A stretch of 64,000 nucleotides of DNA from Bordetella ansorpii (GTDB lineage: Bacteria > Pseudomonadota > Gammaproteobacteria > Burkholderiales > Burkholderiaceae_B), in NCBI RefSeq assembly GCF_900078315.1, contig NZ_FKBS01000025.1:1-64000 (forward strand). The letters run 5' to 3'. The notes under the pieces are model-generated. The model did not search any database. It saw only the letters and a list, made by a program, of their open reading frames with translations, and was not told where the DNA came from. Made by a program: the position numbers and the translations under genes. Positions 9,047-20,327 of this stretch are shown here, one piece after another; the first letter of the stretch is position 1; each line of letters opens with the position of its first letter.

Positions 9047-10552
9047 ATGGAATTGTTCGATAACCTGATGCTGGGTTTCTCGGTCGCGTTCACGCCCGAA
9101 AACCTGGCGTATGCCCTGCTGGGCTGCATTCTGGGCACGCTGATCGGCGTGCTGCCGGGGATCGGCCCCGTGCCGACCATCGCCATGCTGCTGCCCATCA
9201 CCTACGTGCTGCCCCCGGTGGCCGGCCTGATCATGCTGGCCGGTATCTACTACGGCGCGCAATACGGCGGTTCGACCACGGCCATTCTCGTGGCGCTGCC
9301 AGGCGAGACATCCGCGGTGGTGACGGTGCTGGACGGTCACCAGATGGCGCGTAACGGCCGTGCGGGCGCCGCCCTGGCCATCGCGGCGCTCGGCTCGTTC
9401 TTCGCCGGTTGCGTGGCCACCGTGCTGCTGGCCGCCTTCGCGCCCCCGCTGGCCGAAGTCGCCTTCCAGTTCGGTCCCGCCGAATACTTCTCGCTGATGG
9501 TACTGGGCCTGGTGGGCGCCGTGGTGCTGGCCTCGGGCTCGCTGCCCAAGGCCATCGCCATGATCGTGCTGGGCCTGCTGCTGGGCATGGTCGGCACCGA
9601 CGTCAACTCGGGCGTCGCCCGCTACGACTTCGGGATCCCCGAACTGCAGGACGGCATCGACTTCGCCATCGTGGCCATGGGCGTGTTCGGCTTCGCCGAA
9701 ATCATGACCAACCTCGAGCAGAAGGAAAACCGCGTCGACATCACCGACAAGATCGGTTCGCTGTACCCGAACAAGCAGGAGTTCAAGGAAGCCGCGCCCG
9801 CCGTGCTGCGCGGCACCGCCCTGGGTTCGTCCCTGGGCATCCTGCCGGGCGGCGGCGCCGTGCTGTCGTCGTTCGCGTCCTACACGCTGGAAAAGAAGAT
9901 CTCGAAGAACCCCGAGCGCTTCGGCAAGGGCCACCCCGCCGGCCTGGCGGGCCCCGAGTCGGCCAACAACGCGGCGGCGCAGACGTCCTTCATCCCGCTG
10001 CTGACGCTGGGTATCCCGGGCAACGCGGTGATGGCGCTGATGGTCGGCGCAATGACCATCCACAACATCCAGCCGGGCCCGCAGGTCATGACCAGCCACC
10101 CCGAGCTGTTCTGGGGCCTGATCGCCTCGATGTGGATCGGCAACCTGATGCTGGTGGTGCTGAACCTGCCGCTGATCGGCCTGTGGGTCAAGCTGCTGAA
10201 GGTGCCCTACCGTGTGCTGTTCCCCGCCATTCTGGTGTTCTGCACGATCGGTGTGTACTCGTTGAACTACAACACGTTCGACATCTTCACGACCGCGATC
10301 TTCGGCATCATCGGCTACGTGTGGAGCAAGCTGAAGTGCGAAGGCGCGCCGCTGCTGCTGGGCCTGGTGCTGGGCCCCATGATGGAAGAGAACTTCCGCC
10401 GTGCCCTGCTGCTGTCGCGTGGCGACTACACGACCTTCGTGACGCGTCCGCTGTCGGCCTCGCTGCTGGCCTTCGCCGTGATCCTGGTGATTCTGGTGGC
10501 CCTGCCGTCGATCCGCAAGAAGCGCGAAGAGACCTTCGTCGAAGAAGACTGA
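9047..10552 (+). CDS. tctA: tripartite tricarboxylate transporter, TctA large membrane subunit
   Basis: 501-residue polytopic permease with the family features: GCILGTLIGVLPGIGPVPTIA near the N-terminus, the YGAQYGGSTTAILVALPGE loop, and the repeated GxxLGxLPGGGAVLSSF motif near the middle. About 12 membrane segments. It follows tctB by 13 bp behind a GAGGAGG site, so both are co-transcribed and form the membrane part of a cation-coupled transporter. With no adjacent binding protein it must borrow a Bug/TctC protein from elsewhere, as is common in this family. Confidence 0.93.
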   Translation: MELFDNLMLGFSVAFTPENLAYALLGCILGTLIGVLPGIGPVPTIAMLLPITYVLPPVAGLIMLAGIYYGAQYGGSTTAILVALPGETSAVVTVLDGHQMARNGRAGAALAIAALGSFFAGCVATVLLAAFAPPLAEVAFQFGPAEYFSLMVLGLVGAVVLASGSLPKAIAMIVLGLLLGMVGTDVNSGVARYDFGIPELQDGIDFAIVAMGVFGFAEIMTNLEQKENRVDITDKIGSLYPNKQEFKEAAPAVLRGTALGSSLGILPGGGAVLSSFASYTLEKKISKNPERFGKGHPAGLAGPESANNAAAQTSFIPLLTLGIPGNAVMALMVGAMTIHNIQPGPQVMTSHPELFWGLIASMWIGNLMLVVLNLPLIGLWVKLLKVPYRVLFPAILVFCTIGVYSLNYNTFDIFTTAIFGIIGYVWSKLKCEGAPLLLGLVLGPMMEENFRRALLLSRGDYTTFVTRPLSASLLAFAVILVILVALPSIRKKREETFVEED

Positions 10553-10598
10553 GCAACGGTTTTCGCCCGGCGCGCGCACGATGCGCGCGTCTCTTCGA

Positions 10599-10622
10599 AG
10601 CCCTGGCCCGCCAGGGCTTTTT
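10599..10622 (+). terminator. intrinsic terminator after tctBA
   Basis: An 8-bp stem AGCCCTGG/CCAGGGCT with loop CCCG is followed directly by TTTT and then GCTTTT, a clean Rho-independent terminator 46 bp after the tctA stop. Confidence 0.85.
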
Positions 10623-10735
10623 GCTTTTCCGTTGGTCTGGTTTTTTCGTCAATTGCCAGGAAATATCTGTAAATAAAACGAAGTATTTCCACGAGTCGGG
10701 TAAGCTAGGGGTTTACCCGACGCACTGACATCGTC

Positions 10736-12316
<1,581 letters not shown>

Positions 12317-12623
12317 CGCAGGACGATTTCACGCCGCCGAGCAGGTGCGACAGCCATGGCATGGCCCCCGCTCGCACCGGGCTTCCTCCCCCGCGCCGAT
12401 TGCTCGCGTTGCAAGGCGCCGGCTGTGCGCCCGTTGCACGGCGCCCGTTGCACGGCGCCTGTTTATACTACCGAGCTGTCCTGTGGGCAGGCGGCGCGGC
12501 CACGATTCGTGGCGCGCCCGTCTTGTCCATGGCATCGCCCATACTGCCCGCGCCATCGTTGTCCGGCGACGGGCCTGCGCCTCATTCCTGCGCGTTCGCG
12601 CATCCCAACCGGAGACTTCTTCC
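12317..12623. other. 307-bp intergenic region with a 14-bp tandem repeat
   Basis: No gene is apparent. A perfect 14-bp tandem duplication (CCGTTGCACGGCGC) lies at 12431-12444 and 12445-12458, followed by a TATACT at 12464-12469 that could be a -10 element. The remaining sequence is GC-rich without clear signals. Presumably it contains the promoter of the downstream dehydrogenase. Confidence 0.5.
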
Positions 12624-13526
12624 ATGGCATCCATCGGTTCCAAGAGCTACGACACGGTCGCCCCCCAGAAGGTCGCTTTTCTCGGACTCGGCGTCATGGG
12701 CCTGCCCATGGCCGGGCACCTGGCCCGCGCGGGCCACGAGGTGACCGTCTACAACCGCAGCCCGGCCAAAGCCCAGGCCTGGAGCCAGGAATTCGGCGGC
12801 AAGGCCGCAGCGACGCCGCGTGAAGCCGCCGCCGGCGCGCAGATCGTGTTCGCCTGCGTGGGCAACGACGACGACCTGCGCAGCGTGGTGCTGGGCAATG
12901 ACGGCGCATTCGCCGGCATGGACCGCGGCGCGGTGTTCGTCGACCACACCACCGCCTCGGCCAACGTGGCGCGCGAGCTCTATGCAAAGGCCAAGGAACT
13001 GGGCCTGAACTTCATCGATGCCCCCGTCTCGGGCGGCCAGGCCGGCGCCGTCAACGGCGTGCTGACCGTCATGTGCGGCGGCGAGCCCGAGGCGTTCGAC
13101 AGCGTGAAACCCGTGGCGCAGGCCTTCGGCCGCGCGGTCACGCTGGTGGGCGCGCCCGGCGCGGGCCAGTTGGCCAAGATGGTCAACCAGATCTGCATCG
13201 CGGGCGTGGTGCAGGGCCTGTCGGAAGCCATCGCGTTCGGCCAGGCCGCCGACCTGGACATGAAGCTGGTGCTGGACGTCATCAGCAAGGGCGCGGCGCA
13301 AAGCTGGCAGATGGAGAACCGCGGCGCCACCATGGTCGATGACAAGTTCGACTTCGGCTTCGCCGTGGACTGGATGCGCAAGGACCTGGGCCTGGTGCTG
13401 GACGAAGCGCGCACCAATGGCGCGCGCCTGCCGCTGACCGCGGTGGTGGACCAGTTCTACGGCGACGTCCAGAAGCTGGGCGGCGGACGCTGGGACACGT
13501 CCAGCCTGATCAAGCGCCTGCGCTGA
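12624..13526 (+). CDS. NAD(P)-dependent beta-hydroxyacid dehydrogenase (HIBADH/GlxR type)
   Basis: 300-residue oxidoreductase of the 3-hydroxyisobutyrate / tartronate semialdehyde reductase family. It has a Rossmann motif FLGLGVMGLPMAGHL near the N-terminus, the substrate-binding FIDAPVSGGQAGA segment and the catalytic lysine in GQLAKMVNQ. Start chosen at the ATG after a GGAGACTTC site; the open frame runs far upstream but that part is not protein-like. The substrate is not certain: tartronate semialdehyde, 3-hydroxyisobutyrate or succinic semialdehyde are all reduced by relatives. Confidence 0.88.
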   Translation: MASIGSKSYDTVAPQKVAFLGLGVMGLPMAGHLARAGHEVTVYNRSPAKAQAWSQEFGGKAAATPREAAAGAQIVFACVGNDDDLRSVVLGNDGAFAGMDRGAVFVDHTTASANVARELYAKAKELGLNFIDAPVSGGQAGAVNGVLTVMCGGEPEAFDSVKPVAQAFGRAVTLVGAPGAGQLAKMVNQICIAGVVQGLSEAIAFGQAADLDMKLVLDVISKGAAQSWQMENRGATMVDDKFDFGFAVDWMRKDLGLVLDEARTNGARLPLTAVVDQFYGDVQKLGGGRWDTSSLIKRLR

Positions 13527-13572
13527 GCGAGGCGCCGGGGCGAGCCTGCAACGGACCCGCCCTTTGACGGCA

Positions 13573-14199
13573 TCAGGCCGCCACGGCCTCGCCGGCTGCC
13601 GCCAGGTCCAGCGCATCGATGCGCTGCCTGGCCAACGCGACGCCTTCCTGCACGGCCAGTTCGCCCATCGCCATGCCTTCGGCGGCGATGAACGTCGGCT
13701 CCATGCCCAGGAAATTCAGCATCTGGCGCAGATACGGCGTGACGTTGTCGTCCGGCGTGCCTTCGGCCTTGCCGCCCCGCGAGATCAGCACGACCACCTG
13801 CTTGCCCTTCACCAGGCCTTCCGGCACGCCTTGCTCGGTATAGCGAAAGGTGATGCCGGCGCGCGCGACGTAGTCGATGTAGCTCTTCAGTTGCGCGGGC
13901 AGGTTGAAGTTATACACAGGCACGGCAAAGACGATGCGGTCGGCATCGAACAGTTCGGCGACCAGGCTGTCGCTGAACGCCACCACCTCGCGCTGCTCGG
14001 CGGTGCGGGCATCGGCGGGCGTGAACAGGGCACCAACGGTGTTGCCGTCGAAATACGGCACGGGTTGATTGGCAAGGTCGCGCACGACGACGGCGCCATC
14101 CGGATCGAACTGGCGGGTACGGGCGACGAAATGGTCCGCCAGTTCCTTGGAATGCGAGCGATCACCCAGGATCGACGACAGAATCAGCAGGGTCTTCAT
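13573..14199 (-). CDS. azoR: FMN-dependent NADH:quinone oxidoreductase / azoreductase
   Basis: 208-residue flavodoxin-like enzyme that reduces quinones and azo compounds with NADH. Family marks are the MKTLLILSSILGDRSHSKELADHF phosphate-binding start, VPVYNFNLPAQLKSYIDYVARAGITFRY around the flavin, and a late SRGG loop. It is divergent from a LysR-type gene with 129 bp between starts, the usual arrangement for quinone-responsive azoreductases, so control by that regulator is likely. Confidence 0.92.
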   Translation of the reverse strand: MKTLLILSSILGDRSHSKELADHFVARTRQFDPDGAVVVRDLANQPVPYFDGNTVGALFTPADARTAEQREVVAFSDSLVAELFDADRIVFAVPVYNFNLPAQLKSYIDYVARAGITFRYTEQGVPEGLVKGKQVVVLISRGGKAEGTPDDNVTPYLRQMLNFLGMEPTFIAAEGMAMGELAVQEGVALARQRIDALDLAAAGEAVAA

Positions 14200-14302
14200 A
14201 GAACAATCTCCAGAGTTCGGGGCGGATCGGGTCCGCCGCAGCCATGGATGTCACTCTACGGGGCTTAATTATTCCCATAAACCCATGTAAGATGAACTCC
14301 GC

Positions 14303-14318
14303 GTTCCAAAATTAGAAC
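14303..14318. promoter_or_regulatory. LysR-box candidate between azoR and lysR-type gene
   Basis: The 16-bp inverted repeat GTTCCAAAATTAGAAC (arms GTTC/GAAC, AT-rich centre) ends 10 bp before the LysR-type start. It has the T-N11-A character of LysR-family operators and would cover the start region of the regulator gene, consistent with autorepression and control of azoR. Confidence 0.5.
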
Positions 14319-14328
14319 AGTAGTCATC

Positions 14329-15258
14329 ATGCAAGACCTGAACGATCTCTATTACTTCGCGCAGGTGGTCGAGCAAGGCGGTTTCAGCGCCGCCGCGCGG
14401 ACACTCGACATTCCCAAGTCGCGCCTGTCACGCCGCATCTCGCAGTTGGAAGAGCGGCTGGGCGTACGCCTGCTGCAGCGGACCACACGCCGGCTGCGCC
14501 TGACCACGGCGGGCGAACGGTATCTGCGCTATTGCCTGGAAATGACGGCCTCGGCACGTGCGGCGGAAGACGCCATGCGGCAGTTGCAGGCCGAGCCGTC
14601 GGGTCCGGTCGTGGTGAGTTGTCCCGTGTCGCTGGCGCAGACCACGCTGGCCCCCCTGCTTCCCGAGTTCCTGGATACCTGGCCCGCGGTATCGGTGCAG
14701 ATGCTGGTGACCAACCGCCGCGTCGACCTGATCCGCGAAGGCGTGGATCTGGCGCTGCGCGTGCGAGAGCGGCTGGATACCGATGCGGAACTGGTGGTGC
14801 GCCACCTGGGCACGGCCAGCGGCACGCTGGTGGCCAGTCCCGCCTATCTGCAGCGCTACGGCATGCCCGAAACACCGCAAGACCTCATGGCCCACACCAC
14901 GCTGAGTTTCAGCGAGCCCCAGGAGGAAGTGCGCTGGCGGCTGTACAACACGCACGATGAGGAAACCGAAGTCGTGCTGCGTCCGCAGTTGTGCTGCAAC
15001 GACTTCATCGTGCTCACTCAGGCCGCGGTGCGGGGTCGGGGGATTTCATTGTTGCCATCCGAGGCGACGCGTGAAGAAACACGGCGCGGACAACTTGTGC
15101 GGGTGCTGCCGGACTGGCGCTCGCCCGAAGGAATCGTGCACTGCATCTATCCTTCGCGGCGGGGCATGATGCCGGCCGTACGCGCGCTGGTGGACTTTCT
15201 GTCGGAGCGGATGCCGCAAGCCTACCGGCTGATCGACACCCCGTCCGATCCCAACTGA
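14329..15258 (+). CDS. LysR family transcriptional regulator (next to azoR)
   Basis: 309 residues: N-terminal winged helix (about 1-60, FAQVVEQGGFSAAARTLDIPKSRLSRRI) and a C-terminal periplasmic-binding-protein-like effector domain (about 90-295). The sequence style LPKSRLSRRI...LGVRLLQRTTRRLRLT is that of regulators next to quinone reductases and oxidoreductases. It is divergent from azoR and is its likely regulator. The inducer is unknown, perhaps a quinone or electrophile. Confidence 0.9.
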   Translation: MQDLNDLYYFAQVVEQGGFSAAARTLDIPKSRLSRRISQLEERLGVRLLQRTTRRLRLTTAGERYLRYCLEMTASARAAEDAMRQLQAEPSGPVVVSCPVSLAQTTLAPLLPEFLDTWPAVSVQMLVTNRRVDLIREGVDLALRVRERLDTDAELVVRHLGTASGTLVASPAYLQRYGMPETPQDLMAHTTLSFSEPQEEVRWRLYNTHDEETEVVLRPQLCCNDFIVLTQAAVRGRGISLLPSEATREETRRGQLVRVLPDWRSPEGIVHCIYPSRRGMMPAVRALVDFLSERMPQAYRLIDTPSDPN

Positions 15259-15318
15259 AAAAAGGCGTGCCCGCGGGCGGTCGAGCCCATCTCCTGCGCG
15301 CGGGCAGCGTTCCTGGAA

Positions 15319-16845
15319 TCAAGCCGGCTGCGCCACTGCCGCGGCCTTGCGGCGGCGGATGACGCGGTGCACGTGCGCGCCGACCTGCAGCGCGATCAGC
15401 AGGAAGCTGGCCGCCACGAACCAGGCGCTGATGGGGCGCTCCACGAAAATTCCCATATCGCCGCGCGACAGCAACAGGGCGCGGCGGAAGTTCTCTTCCA
15501 CCATGGGGCCCAGCACGAAACCCAGCAGGATGGGCGCGACCGAGAATTCCAGCCACATGAGAATGGCGCCGATCACACCGAAGGCCAGCACTTCCCAGAT
15601 CTGGAAGAGGCTGTTCTGCGTGCTGTACACCCCCACCGCGATGAAGAACAGCGCGGACGGGAACAGATAGCGGTACGGCACCTGCAGCAGCTTGACCCAG
15701 ACGCCGATCAGCGGCACGTTCAGCACCATCAGCAGCAGGTTGCCGATCCAGAAGCTGGCGATCAGGCCCCAGAAGATGTCCGGATGCTCGGTGATCAACT
15801 GCGGGCCGGGCTGGATACCCTGGATCAGCAGCGCGCCCAGGATCAGCGCCATGACCGCATCACCGGGAATGCCCAGGCTCATGGTCGGGATGAAGTCGAC
15901 CTGCGTCTTCGAGTGCGACGACGCTTCGGGCGAAGCCACACCGGCGATCATGCCGGTGCCGAACTTCTCGGGCGTACGCGAGATCTTGCGCTCCAGCGCG
16001 TAGGACACGAACGTGGTGATGGTCGGCCCCGTGCCCGGCATGGCGCCGAACAGCGTACCCACCAGCGTGCCGCGCACCATCGGCAGGAATGCCTCTTTCA
16101 GTTCCGCCTTGCTGGGCCGCATGTCGCGCACGCGCAGCTTGGTGTTGGTGCTGATGGCGGCCATGCGGTTGGCGCTCATGAGGAAGTCGGCCACGCCGAA
16201 CAGGCCCATGGAAATCGCCACCAGTTCCAGGCCATCGGACAGGTCGATCAAGCCGAACGAGAAGCGGATGGTGCCGGTGTTGACGTCGGTGCCGACACAG
16301 CCGCACAGCAGGCCGAACAGCGTCATGGCCACGCCTTTGAGCGGCGAGCCGCGCGACATGGTGGCGCCGGCCAGCAGGCCCAGCAGCATGATGGAGAAGA
16401 TCTCCGTCGGGCCGAACTTGAACGCGATCTCGACCAGCAGCGGCGAGGCGAAGATCATCACGATGATGCCCACCGATGCCGCGAAGAACGAGCAGATCAT
16501 CGTGATGCCCAGCGCGGTTCCTCCCTTGCCCTTCCGGGTCATGGGATAGCCGTCCAGGCAGGTCACCGCGTGCGGCGGATGCGAAGGCAGGTTCAGCAGG
16601 ATGGCGCCGATGGCGCCGCCGTATTGCGAGCCGTAGAAGATGCCGGCCAGCATCAGGATGGCGGGCACGGGCTGCATGACGTAGGTCAGCGGCAGCAGGA
16701 TCGAGATGGCCGACAGCGCGCCCATGCCCGGCAGCACCCCGATGAGGTTGCCCACCAGGACGCCGAAGAACGACCACATCAGGTTATGCAGTTGGAACGC
16801 GACGCCGAAGCCGAACCAGAGGTCATGCAAGGATTGCGAAATCAT
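15319..16845 (-). CDS. tctA: tripartite tricarboxylate transporter, TctA large membrane subunit
   Basis: 508-residue permease (from the ATG giving MISQSLHDLWFGFG) with about 12 membrane segments. It shows the TctA motifs NLIGVLPGMGALSAISILLP, YGSQYGGAIGAILLNLPS and GTLFGAMPGTGPTIT. It lies 4 bp after tctB and belongs to the tctD-tctE-tctB-tctA cluster. It is a clear paralogue of the permease at 9047-10552 and, like it, has no tctC next to it. Confidence 0.93.
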   Translation of the reverse strand: MISQSLHDLWFGFGVAFQLHNLMWSFFGVLVGNLIGVLPGMGALSAISILLPLTYVMQPVPAILMLAGIFYGSQYGGAIGAILLNLPSHPPHAVTCLDGYPMTRKGKGGTALGITMICSFFAASVGIIVMIFASPLLVEIAFKFGPTEIFSIMLLGLLAGATMSRGSPLKGVAMTLFGLLCGCVGTDVNTGTIRFSFGLIDLSDGLELVAISMGLFGVADFLMSANRMAAISTNTKLRVRDMRPSKAELKEAFLPMVRGTLVGTLFGAMPGTGPTITTFVSYALERKISRTPEKFGTGMIAGVASPEASSHSKTQVDFIPTMSLGIPGDAVMALILGALLIQGIQPGPQLITEHPDIFWGLIASFWIGNLLLMVLNVPLIGVWVKLLQVPYRYLFPSALFFIAVGVYSTQNSLFQIWEVLAFGVIGAILMWLEFSVAPILLGFVLGPMVEENFRRALLLSRGDMGIFVERPISAWFVAASFLLIALQVGAHVHRVIRRRKAAAVAQPA

Positions 16846-16849
16846 GGCT

Positions 16850-17341
16850 TCAGCCCCACGTGAACAGCGGAAGCTGCAACTGCAACGCCCACCAGAAGAC
16901 AACGGTTGCGATGACGCACATGGCCACCGCCAGCAGCAGGACCTGCTTCACGGTGTTGGTGCGATCGCCCAGGCCGCAGATGAACACGGCGAAGAAGGTG
17001 GCCGGAAGCAGGCCGCCGTAATGGCCGAACAGCAGGAAGGCCAAGGTGCCGCCGATGATGCAGACGGCGCCGCGCAGATCGGGGAAATCCGAGGGGTGCG
17101 CGTGTTGGGCCGCCTCTTCAGCGCCGGCCTCGGGGGCTGGCTTCTGCCCACGCGCCGAGGCCGCGATCATCAGGCCGACCAGCGCCAGCAAGGCGCCGAT
17201 GGACGCGGGGAAGAACCCGGGGCCCATGTGCGAGAGCGAACCGATGTGATAGTTGAAGGCCGCATAGATGGCGGACAAGCCGACGAGAACCATCAAGGCC
17301 CCGCCGTAATAATCCTTCTTGAATGATGCTGCGTGCTGCAT
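16850..17341 (-). CDS. tctB: tripartite tricarboxylate transporter, TctB small membrane subunit
   Basis: 163-residue protein with four membrane segments, containing the TctB-like stretch GSLSHMGPGFFPASIGALLALVGL. The ATG follows a strong GAGGAGGAG ribosome site. It lies 123 bp downstream of tctE on the same strand and 4 bp before tctA. Position suggests that the transporter is controlled by the adjacent TctDE system. Confidence 0.9.
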   Translation of the reverse strand: MQHAASFKKDYYGGALMVLVGLSAIYAAFNYHIGSLSHMGPGFFPASIGALLALVGLMIAASARGQKPAPEAGAEEAAQHAHPSDFPDLRGAVCIIGGTLAFLLFGHYGGLLPATFFAVFICGLGDRTNTVKQVLLLAVAMCVIATVVFWWALQLQLPLFTWG

Positions 17342-17464
17342 ATCTCCTCCTCGCGCTTACCGCTGCGCTGGTTCGTGATACCGGCGCCATTCACGGAAGG
17401 CGCGGCAATCCGCTGGAACACGGGATCGCCAGGAGAATACGTAGCGAAGCTGGTGATTCGCTTT

Positions 17465-19027
17465 CTATGCGCTGTCGGGTTCCTGAATCGTCGGGAAATC
17501 CCTGATAAGCGGCATCCATAAAACGGCGGCAAGGCCTACGCCGCCGTCGGAATTGGGTTCGCCATCGCGCAACTCGATGTCGCCATCGTTGCGCCGCGCA
17601 TAGGCGCGCGCGATGGAAAGACCCAGGCCGGAGCCGCTTGCCGAATGCGACCGGTCGGCGCCGACGCGGTCGAAACGCGCGAACGCGCGCTTGCGCAACG
17701 CAACCGGAATGCCCGGCCCGTTGTCGGACACGATCACCTCGCCGCGCTCGGCATGGCGTACCACCGAGACCGTGATGCGCGCGCCGACGGGCGCATAGCG
17801 GATCGCGTTGTGGACCAGGTTGGACAGGGCCTCGTGCAACTCGGCTTCGCTACCCCAGACGGGCACCACGTCTTCCTGCTCGTCGCCCGCCTGCGCTTGT
17901 TCTTCTTCGCCACGCGCGTCGACCCAGCCCAGGTCCTGCTGGCGCTCATGCGCCAGCGGCAGGTGCTGCAGCACGACCTCGCGCGCCACGTTGTTCAGGT
18001 CGCAACGCTCGCGCGGCGTGGCCTCGCCCTGATTGGCATGTGCCAGCGACAGCAGTTGTTCGGTCAGGCGGCGGGTGCGGCCCAGTTGATCGACGATGGC
18101 GCGCAGGCCTTCCTGCGCACGCACCGGATCGGGCTCGCGCAGCGCGTACTGCGCCTGCGTCAGCATGATGGCCAGCGGGGTGCGCAACTGATGCGACGCG
18201 TCGGCCAGGAACTGCGATTGCTCGTCCAGCACGCGCCGATAGCGCGCGATGTGATGATTGACGGCCTCGACCAGCGGCGTGACCTCGCTGGGCACACGCG
18301 TCGCATCCAGCGGCGTCAGGTCGTCGGGCCGCCGCGCACGGATGTCGTTGCGCAGCCTGACCAGCGGCTTGACCGCCCACACCACGCCCCACCACACCAG
18401 CAGGGCGACCAGCGCCAGCATGCGCGCGTCGCGCAGGATCTCCTGGCGCTGCGCGCTGGCTTCCGCCGCCTGGCGCTTGCCGATGCTTTCGGCCACCACC
18501 ACCAGCACCTGCCGGTGCTGCCCGCGGTAATACAGATCGCGCAGCACGGCCACCGCGCGCACCGGATCATTGCGGTAGACCGCGTCGAAGAACAGCGGAT
18601 CGCCGTTGCCCTTCGGCCAATAAGGCAGGCGCGGCATTTCGGGCATGCCGGCCAAGGTGCGGCCTTGGTCGGGCACGGCGACATCCTTGCCTGTCTCGAC
18701 CGGCGGATCGATCTCTTCGATGCGGAAGTACTTGCGCAGGCCCGCGCGCGACTCCAGCATGACCTGCGCGTACAGCGGCGTGGCCACCTGCAGGGTGCCC
18801 TCGGCCGAGAACTCGACGCTGCTTTCGAGGACGCGCGCGGGTTCGAGCAGCGCAGAGTCGTAGGCTTCGTTGGTGATGGAGGACAGGGTGCGATAGTCGT
18901 TCCAGCTGTCGATGACCAGCAGCAGGATGACGCCCGGCATCAGCAGTGTGATGAGCACCGCCCGGATGCCGGGCAAGGGCATCCGCGACCGCCTGGGCCA
19001 GAGCGGCTTGCCCTTGAAGAGCTTCAC
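17465..19027 (-). CDS. tctE: sensor histidine kinase TctE
   Basis: 520-residue membrane kinase. It has a membrane segment at about 22-40, a periplasmic sensor region (41-200) and a second membrane segment (about 202-220), then HAMP-like linker, dimerisation helix with phospho-acceptor His279 in FLADASHQLRTPL, and a catalytic ATPase domain with N box (NLVHNAIRYAP, about 403-413), DNGPGIP (about 435-441) and GSGLGLSIA. It overlaps tctD by the 4-bp ATGA junction. The TctDE family senses citrate or tricarballylate-type acids and activates tct transport genes; the tctBA pair follows here. Confidence 0.9.
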   Translation of the reverse strand: MKLFKGKPLWPRRSRMPLPGIRAVLITLLMPGVILLLVIDSWNDYRTLSSITNEAYDSALLEPARVLESSVEFSAEGTLQVATPLYAQVMLESRAGLRKYFRIEEIDPPVETGKDVAVPDQGRTLAGMPEMPRLPYWPKGNGDPLFFDAVYRNDPVRAVAVLRDLYYRGQHRQVLVVVAESIGKRQAAEASAQRQEILRDARMLALVALLVWWGVVWAVKPLVRLRNDIRARRPDDLTPLDATRVPSEVTPLVEAVNHHIARYRRVLDEQSQFLADASHQLRTPLAIMLTQAQYALREPDPVRAQEGLRAIVDQLGRTRRLTEQLLSLAHANQGEATPRERCDLNNVAREVVLQHLPLAHERQQDLGWVDARGEEEQAQAGDEQEDVVPVWGSEAELHEALSNLVHNAIRYAPVGARITVSVVRHAERGEVIVSDNGPGIPVALRKRAFARFDRVGADRSHSASGSGLGLSIARAYARRNDGDIELRDGEPNSDGGVGLAAVLWMPLIRDFPTIQEPDSA

Positions 19028-19710
19028 GGCTCGGTGGGTTCGCGGGCGACGCTTTCCAGCATGTAGCCCAGGCCGCGCACGGTGACGATGCGCACGTCGC
19101 TGCCGGTGAGTTTCTTGCGCAGGCGGTGCAGCACGACCTCGATGGCGTCGAGGTTGGCTTCGCTTTCCTGGGTGAAGACCTTGCCGAACAGGTGGGTCTT
19201 GTCCACCGGATAGCCGCTGCGCGTGAGCAGCGCGGCCAGCGCGGCATGTTCGCGCGGCGTGAGGAACAGCAGCGCGCCGTCGAGCGTGAAGGCGCGGCTT
19301 TCGCTGTCATAGGACAGCGAACCGCACTGCAGGCGCGGGTGCTGGCGGCCGCGGCTGCGGCGCACCAGCGCCGTGATGCGCGCCTCGAGCTCTTCGAGGG
19401 CGAAGGGCTTGGTGAGGAAGTCGTCGGCGCCCAGGTTCAGGCCGCGCACGCGATCCTGCAGGCCGCCCTGGGCGGTCAGCAGCAGGACCGGCGTGCGGTC
19501 GTCGCGGTTGCGCATTTCGCGCAGCAACGCCAGGCCGTGCTTGTCGGGCAGGCGCAGGTCGAGCACGATCGCGTCGTACTCGTTGCCTGCCATCAGGCCC
19601 TCGGCGGTGCGGGCATCGGGCGCGTGGTCGGGCAGGAACCCGCTTTGCGTCAGGGCGCGGACCAGCCAGGAAGCCATGTCCCGCTCGTCTTCAACCAACA
19701 ATATGCGCAT
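19024..19710 (-). CDS. tctD: response regulator TctD
   Basis: 228-residue OmpR-class regulator: receiver domain (1-115) with phospho-acceptor Asp51 in [10 protein letters not shown] and the KPF motif (DDFLTKPF), then a winged-helix DNA-binding domain (about 125-220, ending VRGLGYMLE). Start chosen at MRILLVEDE; 20 bp of its 5' end overlap the end of rppH on the same strand. It partners with TctE and probably activates the downstream tctBA genes. Confidence 0.92.
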   Translation of the reverse strand: MRILLVEDERDMASWLVRALTQSGFLPDHAPDARTAEGLMAGNEYDAIVLDLRLPDKHGLALLREMRNRDDRTPVLLLTAQGGLQDRVRGLNLGADDFLTKPFALEELEARITALVRRSRGRQHPRLQCGSLSYDSESRAFTLDGALLFLTPREHAALAALLTRSGYPVDKTHLFGKVFTQESEANLDAIEVVLHRLRKKLTGSDVRIVTVRGLGYMLESVAREPTEP

Positions 19711-20263
19711 GACCGTCGTTTTCTGCGGAAGGAATTTCGGAAGAACGCGGACCATGCACGCGCTGGCGCAGGTAGCGGGTTTCGTGGTGCCGGCGGAACA
19801 GGATGGCGGACAACTCGTTCAGCGCCTGGGTGTAGACCTCGCGCTTGAACTCGATGACCGCGTCCAGCGGCACCCAATATTGGCTCCAGCGCCAGGCGTC
19901 GAACTCGGGATGCTGCGTCGAGCGCAGGCAGACGTCGCAATCGCGACCGACCATGCGCAGCAGGAACCAGATCTGTTTTTGTCCTTTATAGTGGCCACGC
20001 CATTCGCGCCGGACGAAGTGGTCCGGAACATTGTAACGCAGCCAATCACGTGTACGTCCCAGAATGCGGACATGCTCGGGCTTGAGGCCCACTTCTTCAT
20101 GGAGCTCGCGATACATGGCCTGCACGGGGCTTTCTCCGTGCTTGATGCCACCTTGCGGGAATTGCCAGGCATGTTCCCGGATCCGCTTGCCCCAAAAGAC
20201 CTCGTTTTTGCCGTTGACGAGAATGATGCCGACATTGGGACGGTAGCCTTCGCGATCAAGCAT
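19691..20263 (-). CDS. rppH: RNA pyrophosphohydrolase (Nudix)
   Basis: 190-residue Nudix enzyme that removes pyrophosphate from 5'-triphosphate mRNA to start decay. The N-terminus [17 protein letters not shown] is diagnostic, and the Nudix box begins [17 protein letters not shown] and ends HEEVGL. The region after about residue 165 is a variable tail. It is divergent from proS (64 bp), a conserved pairing in betaproteobacteria, and overlaps tctD by 20 bp, so it may share a transcript with the two-component genes. Confidence 0.95.
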   Translation of the reverse strand: MLDREGYRPNVGIILVNGKNEVFWGKRIREHAWQFPQGGIKHGESPVQAMYRELHEEVGLKPEHVRILGRTRDWLRYNVPDHFVRREWRGHYKGQKQIWFLLRMVGRDCDVCLRSTQHPEFDAWRWSQYWVPLDAVIEFKREVYTQALNELSAILFRRHHETRYLRQRVHGPRSSEIPSAENDGHAHIVG

Positions 20264-20327
20264 GGGCCACCCCCACCGAATTCAATACAATTACGGTCGA
20301 TTATACGTACTGGTATCCCCTCTATCT

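Noticed and set aside
8978-10579. 533-codon minus-strand frame opposite tctA
   Set aside because: Composition (His, Gln, Arg, Gly rich) and position show it is a shadow of the tctA coding sequence.
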